Shown: piece after piece, positions 62,848-64,000 of the stretch
Layout of the letters: every line of letters begins with the position of its first letter
Position numbering within the stretch: the first letter of the stretch is position 1
Assembly (NCBI RefSeq): GCF_016651105.1
Contig: NZ_JAEKEL010000001.1
Coordinates: forward strand, 2,718,001 to 2,782,000
DNA from: Pseudomonas sp. TH15
GTDB lineage: Bacteria > Pseudomonadota > Gammaproteobacteria > Pseudomonadales > Pseudomonadaceae
Direction: 5' to 3'
DNA: 64,000 nt
Translations under genes and position numbers: made by a program
The notes under the pieces: generated by a model
The model's input: the letters and a program-made list of their open reading frames with translations, nothing else
Databases searched by the model: none
What the model was told of the DNA's origin: nothing

Positions 62848-64000
62848 ATGAGTTTGCTCAATATCGGGATGTCGGGGCTAGCGGCTAGCTCATCCTCTTT
62901 GGCTGTGACGGGCAACAACATTGCCAACGTCGACACCGCCGGTTATTCACGTCAGCAAACGGTGCAGACCACCAACTCCTCACAGCAGGTCGGTAACGTG
63001 TTTATCGGCACCGGGACGACCCTGGCCGATGTGCGCCGGGTGTACAACTCCTACCTCGATGCACAGTTGCGCACCGCCACTTCGCTTGACAGTGAAGCTT
63101 CGTCGTACCTGGCTCAGGCTACGCCGCTTGACGCTACGCTGTCCGACACCAACACCGGTTTGACCGGCGTGTTGCAGAAATTTTTCACCTCGATGCAGGG
63201 CGTTTCGACCTCGGCAACTGACGACACTTCGCGTCAAGGAGTGCTGACCGGTGCCCAGGCGCTGACCAGCCGCTTCAACACCATCGCCCAGCAGTTGAAC
63301 GATCAGAACACCACGCTCAACGGCAGCCTTGGCGACATGGCGTCCCAGGTGAATAAACTGGCCACCACGATTGCCAACCTCAACCAGAAAATTGGTGAGG
63401 TCTCCACCAGCGGTGGCCAACCAAACGACATGCTCGACTCCCGTAACGAAGCGGTGCGTCAGTTGTCCCAACTGGTCGGCGCTCAAGTGGTCGAGCGCGG
63501 CTCCAGCTATGACATCTACGTCGGCAGCGGCCAGCCGTTGGTGATCGGCAACACCACCAACACCCTGGGCACTGTGCCGAGCAAAGACGATCCGTCGCGC
63601 ATGGCGCTGCAGTTGGATCGTGGCTCCAGCACTATCGACATTACCTCGGTGGTCAGCGGCGGCTCGATCGGTGGTTTGCTGAACTATCGCAAAGATGTGC
63701 TCGACCCTTCGCTCAATGAGCTGGGGCGTGTGGCGCTGGTCATGGCTGACCAAGTGAACAGCCAACAGGCCCAGGGCATCGACAAGAACGGTGATTTCGG
63801 CGCGGCGATTTTCAACAACATCAACAGTGCCGCCCTGATCAGTCAGCGCAGCATTGCCAACGCGGGCAACAGCACCGGTTCCGGCAACCTGAACGTCACC
63901 ATCAAGGACACAGGCCAGCTGACCACCAGTGATTATCAGGTGACGTTCAGCAGCCCGACCGACTACAGCGTCAAGCGCTCCGACGGCACTGACATGGGCT
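62848..64000 (+). CDS. flgK: Flagellar hook-associated protein FlgK (cut by window edge)
   Basis: 384 codons visible. MSLLNIGMSGLAASSSSLAV, then TGNNIANVDTAGYSRQQTVQ is the FlgK N-terminus; later SGGQPNDMLDSRNEAVRQLS, QLVGAQVVERGSSYDIYVGS. The C-terminal domain is beyond base 64000. Hook-filament junction protein; starts 23 bp after flgJ. Confidence 0.97.
   Translation, partial: MSLLNIGMSGLAASSSSLAVTGNNIANVDTAGYSRQQTVQTTNSSQQVGNVFIGTGTTLADVRRVYNSYLDAQLRTATSLDSEASSYLAQATPLDATLSDTNTGLTGVLQKFFTSMQGVSTSATDDTSRQGVLTGAQALTSRFNTIAQQLNDQNTTLNGSLGDMASQVNKLATTIANLNQKIGEVSTSGGQPNDMLDSRNEAVRQLSQLVGAQVVERGSSYDIYVGSGQPLVIGNTTNTLGTVPSKDDPSRMALQLDRGSSTIDITSVVSGGSIGGLLNYRKDVLDPSLNELGRVALVMADQVNSQQAQGIDKNGDFGAAIFNNINSAALISQRSIANAGNSTGSGNLNVTIKDTGQLTTSDYQVTFSSPTDYSVKRSDGTDMG

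Overview
The window looks like a chromosome segment from a Pseudomonas of the fluorescens group. The support is high-GC coding with Pseudomonas-type neighbourhoods: a LapA/MapA-type adhesin with its own type I exporter, recQ followed by MarR, FimV-like and plpD genes, cpxR-spy-cpxS, trkH, scpAB-rluB, the phhRABC phenylalanine operon, and the polar flagellar flgFGHIJK operon. At least twelve REP-like inverted pairs of three sequence families also lie between genes. No rRNA, tRNA, CRISPR array or transposase was seen.

Layout. 1-11.7 kb is a surface-adhesion locus. An ABC exporter (cut by the left edge) and a TolC-type outer-membrane protein read leftwards, and a giant repetitive adhesin reads rightwards. 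The adhesin has a retention module with a TAAG LapG-type cleavage site, 738-bp repeats, a von Willebrand A domain and RTX repeats. It is broken by a one-base deletion in a run of A. 11.7-17.4 kb holds two tandem paralogous surface-like proteins of unknown function. Each sits behind an almost identical lux-box-like palindrome plus -10 element, and a relic of a third copy lies beside them. 17.4-42.9 kb is mostly core: YecA/YbaN proteins, recQ, MarR, a FimV-like protein, patatin PlpD, transporters, two AraC regulators, an envelope-stress two-component locus with a visible CpxR box, trkH, septation and tRNA-modification genes, condensin partners scpAB, and rluB.

43.1-50.8 kb is the most unusual part. 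It holds a 45-residue peptide gene followed by an attenuator-like hairpin and an M29/NicX-like metalloenzyme gene (frameshifted). Next come an aromatic amino acid permease with a Trp-containing leader ORF, and a serine-hydroxymethyltransferase homologue that has lost its PLP lysine (also frameshifted). Last is an AT-richer set with an XRE regulator, a VUT-type 7-deazaguanine/queuosine-precursor transporter and a QueC of enterobacterial type. 50.9-53.1 kb holds arfB, an MFS transporter and two tiny genes. 53.3-57.7 kb is phhC-phhB-phhA, with the regulator gene phhR divergent. 58.0 kb to the right edge is the flagellar operon flgFGHIJK behind a good sigma-54 promoter; flgK is cut by the window edge.

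Three genes (adhesin, M29-like enzyme, SHMT-like enzyme) are each broken by a single missing base in or beside a short homopolymer. This may reflect sequencing error rather than three independent inactivations, so I describe these genes both as read and as they would be if repaired. All assignments come from reading the sequence and from remembered family knowledge; no database search was run.
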